Shown: in pieces, positions 7,152 through 13,239 of the stretch
Numbering within the stretch: position 1 is the first letter of the stretch
Layout: every line of letters starts with the position of its first letter
Assembly (NCBI GenBank): GCA_002503395.1
Contig: DARQ01000047.1
Span: 699 to 13,937, forward strand
Length of the DNA: 13,239 bases
Direction of reading: 5' to 3'
Source: Euryarchaeota archaeon UBA60
GTDB taxonomy: Archaea > Thermoplasmatota > Poseidoniia > Poseidoniales > Poseidoniaceae
Made by a program: the position numbers and the translations under genes
Notes under the pieces: model-generated
Seen by the model: only the letters and a program-made list of their open reading frames with translations
Databases searched by the model: none
Told to the model about the DNA's origin: nothing

Positions 7152-9200
7152 ATGGCAAAGTTATCACCGACCTTCGTGATGTTGGCCTTGATTCTGCTAG
7201 CATCTACATTGCCGATGGTCAATTCGGAAAGCGCGTCTGAAGAATCGACAAGGATGTGTTGCTCGGCCGGGGGATATGACCTCCACCTTATTGGCAGAGA
7301 TTCAACAGCCACCCTGACTCCATTTGATGATGAGTTAGGGGCCGAGGAGCGGGTGTTGATTGAAAATGCCGTCACCCAATTAGCCGAGATTCATAGTTGG
7401 GAATATTCTCCGGGATGGGGCGGGGCGTATCCAGATAGCACATGGCAATTTTCACTCCCATACGAGGTCAATAATGCCGCGGGAATAGAAATCAACGCGA
7501 CGGTTGAAGTCAGCATTGGTTCGCGCACTTACGAGGGCTATAGTGCTCCCGGAAACACCTACCTTCCCGCCGGTTCTTCGACCACTCTTGAAATCCCCAT
7601 CAACGTCGAAGCAGGAAATATGGGAGGTACCGATACCGTTTCCGTCAGTCTTCGTGTTCAGACCCTGGTTTTCAGCCTACCTGGATCCGATGCAGGGGTG
7701 GAATTCATCTGGGGTACTGAGGATGATCATGGTTTCATTTCGGTTGAGTTACCACTTCTAGACATTAACATGGCAGCGCCAGTTGTAGAAGGCCGCTCGG
7801 TATTTCTTCAAATGCAATTCAGTTCAGGTTTCGGCACTAAGATGGTCGGTTCAAGTGATATCACCGTAATCGCTGGTGGAACGACAATCTCGACCATGCC
7901 AGTGCTTGAGATTCAAGGGCAGAACATTCTGGCAACATGGACTTGGTCAGTTGATTCTTCGCTCCCCGATGGCACCTATTCAGTAAACATCAGTCTGGTT
8001 GTGCAAGAAGGTGCCGAGCCCTTCCAAGGTGAACTTCTCTGGGACCTCCAATTCGGTGAGGGTGATGGTGGTTCGGGCGGAGTTTATTATCCGAATGATG
8101 AGCCGCCGATCACCGATGGTTCGGGCAGTCGAATGGACATATTCATCACCGGGGAGTTGAGTGCCGATGGTGGAAGGTTGATGCTAGCCAGAGAGACGAA
8201 AGTGACCTTCCATGATTCTGCCGCTCTATGGTTGCGCTGGGGACTGAATAATCTTGGCAATACCAGCCTCGACACCGATTCCACTTGGACGATGTTTATC
8301 GGTGGTGATGTTACCGACGATATGCGCAATAACCACTTGATCGATGAGGTGGAAATTCGCGAGATATCACAGCAACTTCAATCCGGGCGACTGATGACCT
8401 TCTTGGACAGCGGACTTTTCCTTGAGTCCGAAGAATTGCTTGGCGGTCGGTTCTCGGATTTCCAAACCATCGAAGTGCAAGTCGAAACTCATGGTGAAAA
8501 TCGTATCATGCACTCGCAGATTTCAATCGTCATCAGCACCACGCAGATGATTGCCGATGGCGAGCGATACACCTTGGTTCGTTCTTTCATCAAACCACAG
8601 ACACTGACTTACTGGGATGATGTAAGCCTCGTCGTCGAAATAACCAGCAGTGCGGGAACCTCATTTGCAAAGATTTTCAAGGATTCCTCTGGGGTGGAAT
8701 TGAGCACCGAGCACAAACGATTGGGTTCATCGGAATCACTACAGGCAACGGCCGAGAATATCGACGTGGATTCTTCTCTCTCTCTCAGTTTCCAGCCTAC
8801 TACTAATCCCATCTACAGCCCCGGAGTGCTTCTCGGCATTGTCGTCATCGGATTATTGGCGGCATTGATAATCTCTTGGCGGATGAGTAAAAACAAATCC
8901 AGATTGGCGCTTTTGCTCGAGGTACCTCTGGCAATCTTGGCGGGATTCGCATACGTCCTGGCATACCCGATGGAAACTCTGGTAATCATCACCGGTGGAA
9001 CTGGGGGGTTATGGATGATTACCGCGGCAATCTCTCCCCGCCGCCTCGATAAGATCGGCGTACTCGATGGTGATGACCTGCCGGAGATACCTACCATCGA
9101 CTGTCCCAAGTGTTCGACCTCTAACCCGATTACCACTTCCCAGCGGCCGACGAGGATACCTTGTGGTGGATGCGGCGTGATTCTGAAAATTGTTGAATAA
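7152..9200 (+). CDS. Surface protein with three C-terminal membrane helices and a cytoplasmic zinc ribbon
   Basis: A 682-residue protein of unknown role. Residues 1 to about 25 form a signal peptide (hydrophobic FVMLALILLASTLPMV). The ectodomain (about 26-550) consists of beta-rich repeats with Gly/Asp/Ser-rich linkers (for example the GEGDGGSGG linker) and starts with a Met-Cys-Cys segment. Three hydrophobic helices follow at about 558-576, 585-607 and 608-628. The positively charged RMSKNKSR between helices 1 and 2, and SPRR after helix 3, place those loops and the C-terminus inside the cell. The last 35 residues carry a zinc ribbon: Cys651-P-K-Cys654 and Cys671-G-G-Cys674, separated by 16 residues. 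Zinc ribbons of this CPxC/CGGC type usually bind protein or nucleic acid partners. The combined layout suggests a link between an external sensor or adhesin and a cytoplasmic partner, which is my inference. The TAA stop abuts the stop of the convergent gene with no gap. Confidence 0.8.
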   Translation: MAKLSPTFVMLALILLASTLPMVNSESASEESTRMCCSAGGYDLHLIGRDSTATLTPFDDELGAEERVLIENAVTQLAEIHSWEYSPGWGGAYPDSTWQFSLPYEVNNAAGIEINATVEVSIGSRTYEGYSAPGNTYLPAGSSTTLEIPINVEAGNMGGTDTVSVSLRVQTLVFSLPGSDAGVEFIWGTEDDHGFISVELPLLDINMAAPVVEGRSVFLQMQFSSGFGTKMVGSSDITVIAGGTTISTMPVLEIQGQNILATWTWSVDSSLPDGTYSVNISLVVQEGAEPFQGELLWDLQFGEGDGGSGGVYYPNDEPPITDGSGSRMDIFITGELSADGGRLMLARETKVTFHDSAALWLRWGLNNLGNTSLDTDSTWTMFIGGDVTDDMRNNHLIDEVEIREISQQLQSGRLMTFLDSGLFLESEELLGGRFSDFQTIEVQVETHGENRIMHSQISIVISTTQMIADGERYTLVRSFIKPQTLTYWDDVSLVVEITSSAGTSFAKIFKDSSGVELSTEHKRLGSSESLQATAENIDVDSSLSLSFQPTTNPIYSPGVLLGIVVIGLLAALIISWRMSKNKSRLALLLEVPLAILAGFAYVLAYPMETLVIITGGTGGLWMITAAISPRRLDKIGVLDGDDLPEIPTIDCPKCSTSNPITTSQRPTRIPCGGCGVILKIVE

Positions 9201-10070
9201 TCAAAGGTGACCGGCAGAAATCAAGGTGTCGAGGCGCGTCATCGAATGACTGATTACATCTTCAGTCGGCCAATTCTCAACCTCACGATAAATCATTGAC
9301 GCGAGGTCTGATGGCCACGCGCCAGCACGTAGGCGATGCCAACCCAACTCCTCTATTCTCGGTGCTGATTGGCCAGAGGTACTCACTACCATCATCATCA
9401 ATTCAGACAACGCACTTGAGCGTAGGTGGAAATCCATCGTCGGCCAAGCCTTACGCAGTCTCTTCAAGGCCTTAGGCGACAATCCCTGCAACTCTTCCTC
9501 GGCAACCACCTCGACTTCGGGCAATGTTAGAATGCGAACGCTTCCCTCATCTTTGAGATGGTCTCGTAATCTCGTCCACACCGGGTCATAAACCTGGTCG
9601 AGGGTGCCTCGTAACCACTGCCCGGCACAGGCCCAACCGCGTAATCGTCGAACCCGCTTACCCTCGGCAACCATGATGGCCGCCAGAGCGGCCGCTTGGG
9701 AAGTCGATTGCAATATTCCTGTTCTGGTCTTCATGTCGTGACCCATCACCGAATCGACCGATACTTCACCGAGCACCAGTACCTGTGAATCCGAATCCCA
9801 AGAGGTCTCAGAATTTTCGCTGATGATAATACAGGAAGTCCGGTCATCGTCTTTCTCTCCGGATATCTGGCGCCGATAGGCCATACCGGAATCTAGGGCT
9901 GCAGCCTCGATTTGGGCCATTCCTAGAATGCCTATCAGTGTCGGCTCACAAATCAGGGTGAGAGAGGGTGCTCTAGACAATACCTCGGCGGCGCTGAGTA
10001 AAATTTCGGCAACCGGGGAGAAGAGGTCGAGTTTCAGCAATGAGTGCAGACGCAATCCTCCCTTCGTCAT
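9201..10070 (-). CDS. Putative inactive DHH/RecJ-like (Cdc45-type) protein
   Basis: A 289-residue protein with no intact catalytic motif, but whose N-terminal plan follows the archaeal RecJ/GAN nucleases. The helix AEILLSAAEVLSRA is followed by strand LTLI, and CEPTLIG (41-47) stands where the family has H-x-DADG. Helix MAQIEAAALDSGMAYRRQI comes next, then strand CIIISE. The segment around 97-112 sits where the DHH motif is expected, and AAALAAIMVAEG with LRGWACAGQW (about 126-152) resembles the L-A-x-x-G-A-x-G-D region without its Asp. The DHHA1 domain is absent. RecJ-family genes are often neighbours of rps15 in Euryarchaeota, and this gene follows rps15 on the same strand. Eukaryotic Cdc45 is likewise a RecJ fold without nuclease activity. 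This assignment is inferred by eye; the alternative is an unrelated lineage-specific protein. ATG 10070 is the first start after an in-frame TGA. Confidence 0.5.
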   Translation of the reverse strand: MTKGGLRLHSLLKLDLFSPVAEILLSAAEVLSRAPSLTLICEPTLIGILGMAQIEAAALDSGMAYRRQISGEKDDDRTSCIIISENSETSWDSDSQVLVLGEVSVDSVMGHDMKTRTGILQSTSQAAALAAIMVAEGKRVRRLRGWACAGQWLRGTLDQVYDPVWTRLRDHLKDEGSVRILTLPEVEVVAEEELQGLSPKALKRLRKAWPTMDFHLRSSALSELMMMVVSTSGQSAPRIEELGWHRLRAGAWPSDLASMIYREVENWPTEDVISHSMTRLDTLISAGHL

Positions 10071-10307
10071 TGGCGAGGCAGGGTCGCTTCATCAAAAATG
10101 CGGAGATTCATTCTTGAAGGCCACCGAAGGAAACCAGCGAAAACCACTGGGATTCAAATTCAGGCTCGACTTTCGCCAAGGGAGGCTTCACCCCCAATCA
10201 ATCCATACGCGTAGGCCGAATGTCGTGACATTACGTAGTGGTCTTCGCTAGTGTCGTAGCCTAGGCTTGCTGAGCCGTACGTACTGAATAATTCTTTGCG
10301 GTCGCTC
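10071..10307. other. Palindrome- and hairpin-rich spacer after rps15
   Basis: A 237-nt spacer without a convincing gene in an otherwise tightly packed region. It holds three perfect 8-nt palindromes (TACGCGTA 10206-10213, GCCTAGGC 10259-10266, GTACGTAC 10277-10284) and the inverted repeat AATGTC/GACATT (10219-10232). A minus-strand transcript could form several hairpins: 10276-10264 (GGCT/AGCC), 10195-10180 (GGGGG/CTCCC with one wobble), a GAAA-tetraloop stem near 10180-10166, and 10150-10134 (CCAGTG/CGCTGG). It may contain an untranslated leader or trailer or a small structured RNA. I could not fit it to a tRNA. Confidence 0.4.
10091..10100 (-). promoter_or_regulatory. TATA-like box for the 10070-9201 gene
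   Basis: On the minus strand the bases read CATTTTTGAT, 21-30 nt before the ATG at 10070. No Shine-Dalgarno is present, so this T-rich box suggests that the gene has its own leaderless promoter rather than depending on read-through from rps15. Confidence 0.35.
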
Positions 10308-10763
10308 TCACTCAACCATCAGGCGAACCTGGTCGCGCTTGTACTTCCAAGCCGCATCAAGTTGACCCTTGGTCTGATAATAATTGGCCAAGCGACGAAT
10401 CTTTGACTCGATGAGATGCAAGGAGCGAGCATTGTGCAGGTCTTTGCGATTGGTCGTCAGGTGGTCGATGATTTTGACCGCCTTACGCATCAAATTCATC
10501 ATATCCTCGGGATAAACACTGGGCTTGCCCTTCTCGATGATTACTTGGGCGATACGACGTCCCAACACAGAACGAGGGTTTGGTACCGCGTGCTGGTCTC
10601 TTAGGATGGTGCCAATCATGGCGCTTGAGTGACCCTTGGCATGGAGATTCAATACCAACTCTTCAACCTCTTCCTTATCTGAATTTGACCACTCTGGCAA
10701 GTCCTCTAAATGTGGCTTGGTAGAGCCTGATTTTCCCTTGCGATGAGAGTACATACGTGCCAT
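10308..10763 (-). CDS. rps15: 30S ribosomal protein S15 (uS15), archaeal type
   Basis: A 151-residue protein of the length usual for archaeal and eukaryal uS15, a primary 16S rRNA-binding protein of the small-subunit platform. The N-terminal archaeal extension MARMYSHRKGKSGSTKP is followed by LGRRIAQVII and the conserved rRNA-binding region. That region contains LTTNRKDLHNARSLHLIESK, then IRRLANYYQTKGQLDAAWKY. The ATG at 10763 is fixed by the family-typical MARM(Y/H)S start and by AAGGTGA (10774-10768) just upstream. The same frame remains open for 51 codons further upstream into the 3' end of arcS, but that part has no S15 character. It lies 85 nt after the arcS stop on the same strand. A hairpin sits between the arcS stop and the ribosome-binding site and may control translation. 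Confidence 0.96.
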   Translation of the reverse strand: MARMYSHRKGKSGSTKPHLEDLPEWSNSDKEEVEELVLNLHAKGHSSAMIGTILRDQHAVPNPRSVLGRRIAQVIIEKGKPSVYPEDMMNLMRKAVKIIDHLTTNRKDLHNARSLHLIESKIRRLANYYQTKGQLDAAWKYKRDQVRLMVE

Positions 10764-10767
10764 AGGT

Positions 10768-10774
10768 TCACCTT
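10768..10774 (-). promoter_or_regulatory. rps15 ribosome-binding site
   Basis: On the minus strand AAGGTGA, a near-ideal archaeal Shine-Dalgarno, ends 4 nt before the ATG at 10763. It fixes the rps15 start. It is part of the short inverted repeat AGGTGAACCT and follows directly on the stem of the hairpin at 10775-10795. Confidence 0.7.
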
Positions 10775-10795
10775 GAGCGAGCCGCCGACTCGCTC
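10775..10795 (-). promoter_or_regulatory. Hairpin in the rps15 leader
   Basis: On the minus strand GAGCGAG, a 7-nt centre TCGGCGG, then CTCGCTC. The 7-bp perfect stem can extend inward by a T-G and a C-G pair to 9 bp with loop GGC. It ends at the first base of the rps15 Shine-Dalgarno. Such a position suits translational control, and bacterial S15 is known to repress its own mRNA through leader structures. Whether this one binds S15 is my inference. Confidence 0.5.
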
Positions 10796-10848
10796 CCCCT
10801 TGATAACCGCTTTGCTCAGAAGAATGACGGCCTGATTGAGAAATCATC

Positions 10849-12639
10849 CTACTTCGCGGCCGGTAGGCGATGGTGCGACCGGGCCAGACGGCCCGGGCTA
10901 TTCGGCCAGGTACCACCTGGAGTTGAAGCGCGAGCCGAGCCGATCAACTCACCATCACGGAGCACCAATAAGTCAGCACCCACCCGTATTGAGGGATCGT
11001 AATCAACAACCATATGAGAAAAAATATCTCCTGACCACGAACCTTCATGGGAGATTTCAACCACGGGTAAAGAATCGTGCTCGTGCAGTATCGGCAGTGA
11101 GGATTTAGTCAATGAAAGAGCACAACGCTCCGGATTCCATTGCGCCAACTGCACCTCGCCGAGCATCAGTTTGTGGCGCGGCGGACGGCCGACAATACTC
11201 AACCCCTCCATCCACTCATCATTGCTCATCTGGCGGCGAGCAGTCGAGCGGAATTCGGCCATGAGAATGGTGCTTCGTTTGTGTGACCTCAAACCATTTT
11301 TCTCGCAAGATTCATCGACCGCGGCGCCGAGTCTTTGCAACGCTTCGGGAGCGGTTGCTGAATCCCCACGTCTTGTATCGATTATCGGGATCGAAAGATT
11401 TGGAAATTCAATCCCACTATGGTTGATAACCACCTCGTATCCCTGTCGAGTTACGAACCTGTCGACCATTGACTCAATCCGCGCTAATTCATCAAAATCC
11501 CAATCTCCGGTGACCGGCACATCGTAATGACTTGCCGGCCAGATTCGCTCTAGGTCACGTGGCACCAGACCAAGAGGAGCGGTTACCATCACCTGATGAG
11601 GATTTGAATTACGGATATGTTCCAAGAAACGTCGGTGCGAGCGAGAGGAGCGATACGGCTTCCTCGCCGAGCAGGGTAGGAGGATGAGAACGGTATTCTG
11701 TTCCGGCGGGCAATGATAGTCTTCTTCGATGAATCGTATCCAGTCGAGTACCGCTGGGTCGCTCCGGCTGGCGAAGGTATTGCACTGTAATCCGGTACCT
11801 TGAGGAACTACTGTCTCAAGGAATGTATGTTCACTTTCAGCGGTTATTCTGTCATGGTAGCGCAGGTGCTCGACCAAGCGTGGTGAATTGGCGATTCGCT
11901 TCTCGACCAGGTCTCGCAGAGTGCCATCACGCAACGCCCGCCTGATATTTGCCAGTTCCGAGGCCCAATGGCTGGTCATAGAGGCCGCATCGGCCACTTC
12001 ACCCAATGTTTCCTCAGGCATTCTTGGCCCTTCTGGAGTAAGCATCGCACCGAGCGAATGAGCCTGTCGAGAGCGGCACAGGTCGAAAATGTCGACACCC
12101 ATCCACACCAGCACCGCGGCATTATCTGGGCCACCTAGCCCTGGCGTCCACAGCAATGCTCCGGGGAAGCGCAAGCGGATGGTATGCAATGCCTCAGCGA
12201 GCAGTGAAGGTCGGGCGGCGAGTTGCAGGGCATCCGATAATACGATGACCTGAGGATTCAAATCAGGATTCTGGAGTTCCGGGTCGTGACAGATTCTCTG
12301 CCACGAAACTGGTAGTAGGGCACCATATCCTCCGACTTCTCCTACATCGGCCTCATCGAGACTGGGTGGTAATACATGACCGATAGCGCTCTCCCACTTC
12401 GGTGCGACCTCTGCAAATGGTGGCGATAGGCACAGTTTTGCGGCAAATGTCATGTTGGCTGGAATCGCGTCGTCCTGGGAACAAGAAAACGGTGCGATTT
12501 CCAGCGCCGTTTCAGGGTCACCATCAAGGCTTACCAAACAGGGAGTGTATGCTACAGGGCACTTCCTATCACCCAATCCCATCAATCTGGCATGCCGCCA
12601 GCGAGTGACGGTGGATAGACCGAGGAAGGCATCGCCCAT
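10849..12639 (-). CDS. arcS: Archaeosine synthase ArcS (TGT-like, alpha subunit)
   Basis: A 596-residue protein. In archaea, TGT inserts preQ0 at G15 of tRNAs, and ArcS, with a radical-SAM partner in many species, converts it to archaeosine. The N-terminal half (about 1-290) is a TGT-like barrel with degenerate catalytic features (LWTPGLGGPDNAAVLVWMGV, DIFDLCRSR). The diagnostic ArcS motif PC-x3-KPY-x2-S-x2-H is complete at 322-335 (Pro322, Cys323, Lys327, Pro328, Tyr329, Ser332, His335), followed by VTAPLGLVPRDLE and HYDVPVTGDW. A PUA RNA-binding domain begins near 546 (IRVGADLLVLRDGELIGSAR). The last 25 residues do not look like PUA, while a +1 frame from about 10925 reads VVPGRIARAVWPGRTIAYRPR, which does. 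A frame error or real frameshift is therefore likely near 10920-10940. The start at ATG 12639 is likely, though there is no clear Shine-Dalgarno. rps15 follows on the same strand. Confidence 0.92.
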   Translation of the reverse strand: MGDAFLGLSTVTRWRHARLMGLGDRKCPVAYTPCLVSLDGDPETALEIAPFSCSQDDAIPANMTFAAKLCLSPPFAEVAPKWESAIGHVLPPSLDEADVGEVGGYGALLPVSWQRICHDPELQNPDLNPQVIVLSDALQLAARPSLLAEALHTIRLRFPGALLWTPGLGGPDNAAVLVWMGVDIFDLCRSRQAHSLGAMLTPEGPRMPEETLGEVADAASMTSHWASELANIRRALRDGTLRDLVEKRIANSPRLVEHLRYHDRITAESEHTFLETVVPQGTGLQCNTFASRSDPAVLDWIRFIEEDYHCPPEQNTVLILLPCSARKPYRSSRSHRRFLEHIRNSNPHQVMVTAPLGLVPRDLERIWPASHYDVPVTGDWDFDELARIESMVDRFVTRQGYEVVINHSGIEFPNLSIPIIDTRRGDSATAPEALQRLGAAVDESCEKNGLRSHKRSTILMAEFRSTARRQMSNDEWMEGLSIVGRPPRHKLMLGEVQLAQWNPERCALSLTKSSLPILHEHDSLPVVEISHEGSWSGDIFSHMVVDYDPSIRVGADLLVLRDGELIGSARASTPGGTWPNSPGRLARSHHRLPAAK

Positions 12640-12684
12640 ATGATGCCGTCACGGTTCACGTCTTCAATGATTTGAAAACCGATA

Positions 12685-12700
12685 GACTCGCCCCCGAGTC
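12685..12700 (+). repeat. Perfect inverted repeat abutting the start codon at 12701
   Basis: GACTCG, CCCC, CGAGTC, ending at the base before the ATG. It lies in the 61-bp divergent spacer between arcS and the secreted-protein gene. If the gene is leaderless the palindrome covers the transcription start, as an operator would; otherwise it forms a hairpin directly before the start codon. Confidence 0.55.
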
Positions 12701-13239
12701 ATGGAAACGCCCCCGGCATACAACCTGAGGCTGATTCCAGCCCTGCTGGTGGTGTTGTTGCTCACCTCGACAATGCTAGAGGAAGTAGATGCCGGCGGGG
12801 GTGATGACACAGGTGATGAATTAGGTGAGGGTTACTTCTTTTTCGGCCAAGACTTCTTGATGATTGCACAGCAGACAAATGGCCTGCAGAATATCACTTT
12901 CCTCAGCGGAGAGGTATGGATTGAAGTGCATTGCGGCGCTCAATGCGCTGAACTGACCCTGAACCTTACCGACTCGAGCGGAGCTTTCATCGATGGAGTG
13001 CAATCTGGTGAGTTCATTACCCTGAGTGGGAATGTCACCGCCGGTAATGCGACTATCAGAGCCGCTACAACAGGCATTCAATTTGCTGAATTACAATCGG
13101 TATTGCCACTCGGCAATTGGGAGGAAATTGACCTCGCGGATTCGATTCCCATGCCCGGCGCAGACACCAGTACCTTCGGTGTCCACGAAGTTGCTGATTC
13201 ACGTTACCCATTGACCGGATCACACGGGTGTGGTGGTGG
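12701..13239 (+). CDS. Secreted or surface protein, N-terminal part (runs off the window)
   Basis: An open frame of 179 codons from ATG 12701, still open at the right edge. It begins METPPAYNLRLIPALL, and a hydrophobic core of about 16 residues (LIPALLVVLLLTSTML) and a cleavage-like VDA-G at about residue 31 make a clear signal peptide. The mature part starts with a Gly/Asp/Glu-rich stretch, then a beta-rich region with N-x-S/T sequons and a C-x3-C pair in VHCGAQCAEL. No enzyme motif is visible before the window ends at a His-Gly-Cys-Gly-Gly segment. I do not recognise the family. It is divergent from arcS. The AT-rich patch CAATGATTTGAAAA (about 12665-12678) lies roughly 23-36 nt before the ATG and could hold a TATA box. 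Codon use looks like that of the other surface genes in the window. Confidence 0.75.
   Translation, partial: METPPAYNLRLIPALLVVLLLTSTMLEEVDAGGGDDTGDELGEGYFFFGQDFLMIAQQTNGLQNITFLSGEVWIEVHCGAQCAELTLNLTDSSGAFIDGVQSGEFITLSGNVTAGNATIRAATTGIQFAELQSVLPLGNWEEIDLADSIPMPGADTSTFGVHEVADSRYPLTGSHGCGG

Noticed and set aside
10146..10165. tRNA-like T-arm (ATTCAAA loop) in the spacer
   Set aside because: The stem needs two G-U pairs, the loop starts with A instead of TTC, and no D-arm, anticodon arm or acceptor stem can be placed around it.
10108..10191. 27-codon minus-strand frame starting GTG 10191 in the spacer after rps15
   Set aside because: Its start region coincides with a GC-rich hairpin, it is very short, and nothing supports translation.
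9928..10251. 107-codon plus-strand frame over the start of the RecJ-like gene and the spacer
   Set aside because: It is antisense to a better-supported gene, its composition is rich in Arg, Ser and Pro, and it shows no recognisable domain.
10764..10916. 51-codon upstream extension of rps15
   Set aside because: Archaeal S15 begins at MARM-S, and a strong ribbon of Shine-Dalgarno bases precedes that ATG. The upstream part is better explained as the shifted end of the arcS PUA domain.
12821..13081. 86-codon minus-strand frame opposite the last gene
   Set aside because: The plus strand holds a longer open frame with a clear signal peptide, so this is its antisense shadow.

Overview
The window looks like a piece of a planktonic euryarchaeal genome, most likely Thermoplasmatota of the marine Poseidoniales (Marine Group II) type. 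This is an inference from gene content and style; I could not run a search. Archaeal markers are an archaeal-type glutamyl-tRNA synthetase, archaeal ribosomal protein S15 (uS15), archaeosine synthase ArcS, the archaeal/eukaryal type C-terminus of PheRS beta, and RNase HII. Three large surface proteins with signal peptides, T-rich boxes about 26 nt before start codons, and very tight gene packing also fit. Composition is moderate in GC and I saw no obvious foreign island. I found no rRNA, tRNA, CRISPR array or insertion sequence.

Layout. 1-225 is the 3' end of pheT. It meets tail to tail a small unknown protein (593-222, minus). A divergent promoter region (594-694) leads into a plus-strand run: a 1007-residue membrane-anchored surface protein with an SGNH-hydrolase head, then rnhB (overlapping by 4 nt), then gltX. 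gltX meets a small CBS-pair protein (minus, 6642-6253) with overlapping stop codons. Divergent from the CBS gene are a 116-residue helical protein and a 682-residue surface protein that ends in three membrane helices and a cytoplasmic zinc ribbon. That gene abuts the stop codon of a minus-strand set read right to left: arcS (12639-10849), rps15 (10763-10308), a 237-nt spacer, then a 289-residue protein (10070-9201) that looks like a DHH/RecJ-type domain with every catalytic motif missing. A third secreted protein starts at 12701, divergent from arcS, and runs off the window.

Function. The information-processing genes cover tRNA charging (pheT, gltX), tRNA modification (arcS), the small ribosomal subunit (rps15) and removal of RNA from DNA (rnhB, with a possible PCNA-binding tail). 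The RecJ-like relic next to rps15 may be a Cdc45-like replication factor. The surface genes are interleaved with these and share at least one operon with them.

Most interesting leads: the catalytically dead RecJ/Cdc45-like protein; an apparent reading-frame switch inside the PUA domain at the 3' end of arcS, into a frame that stays open into rps15; a hairpin directly before the rps15 ribosome-binding site; and the palindrome- and hairpin-rich spacer after rps15.
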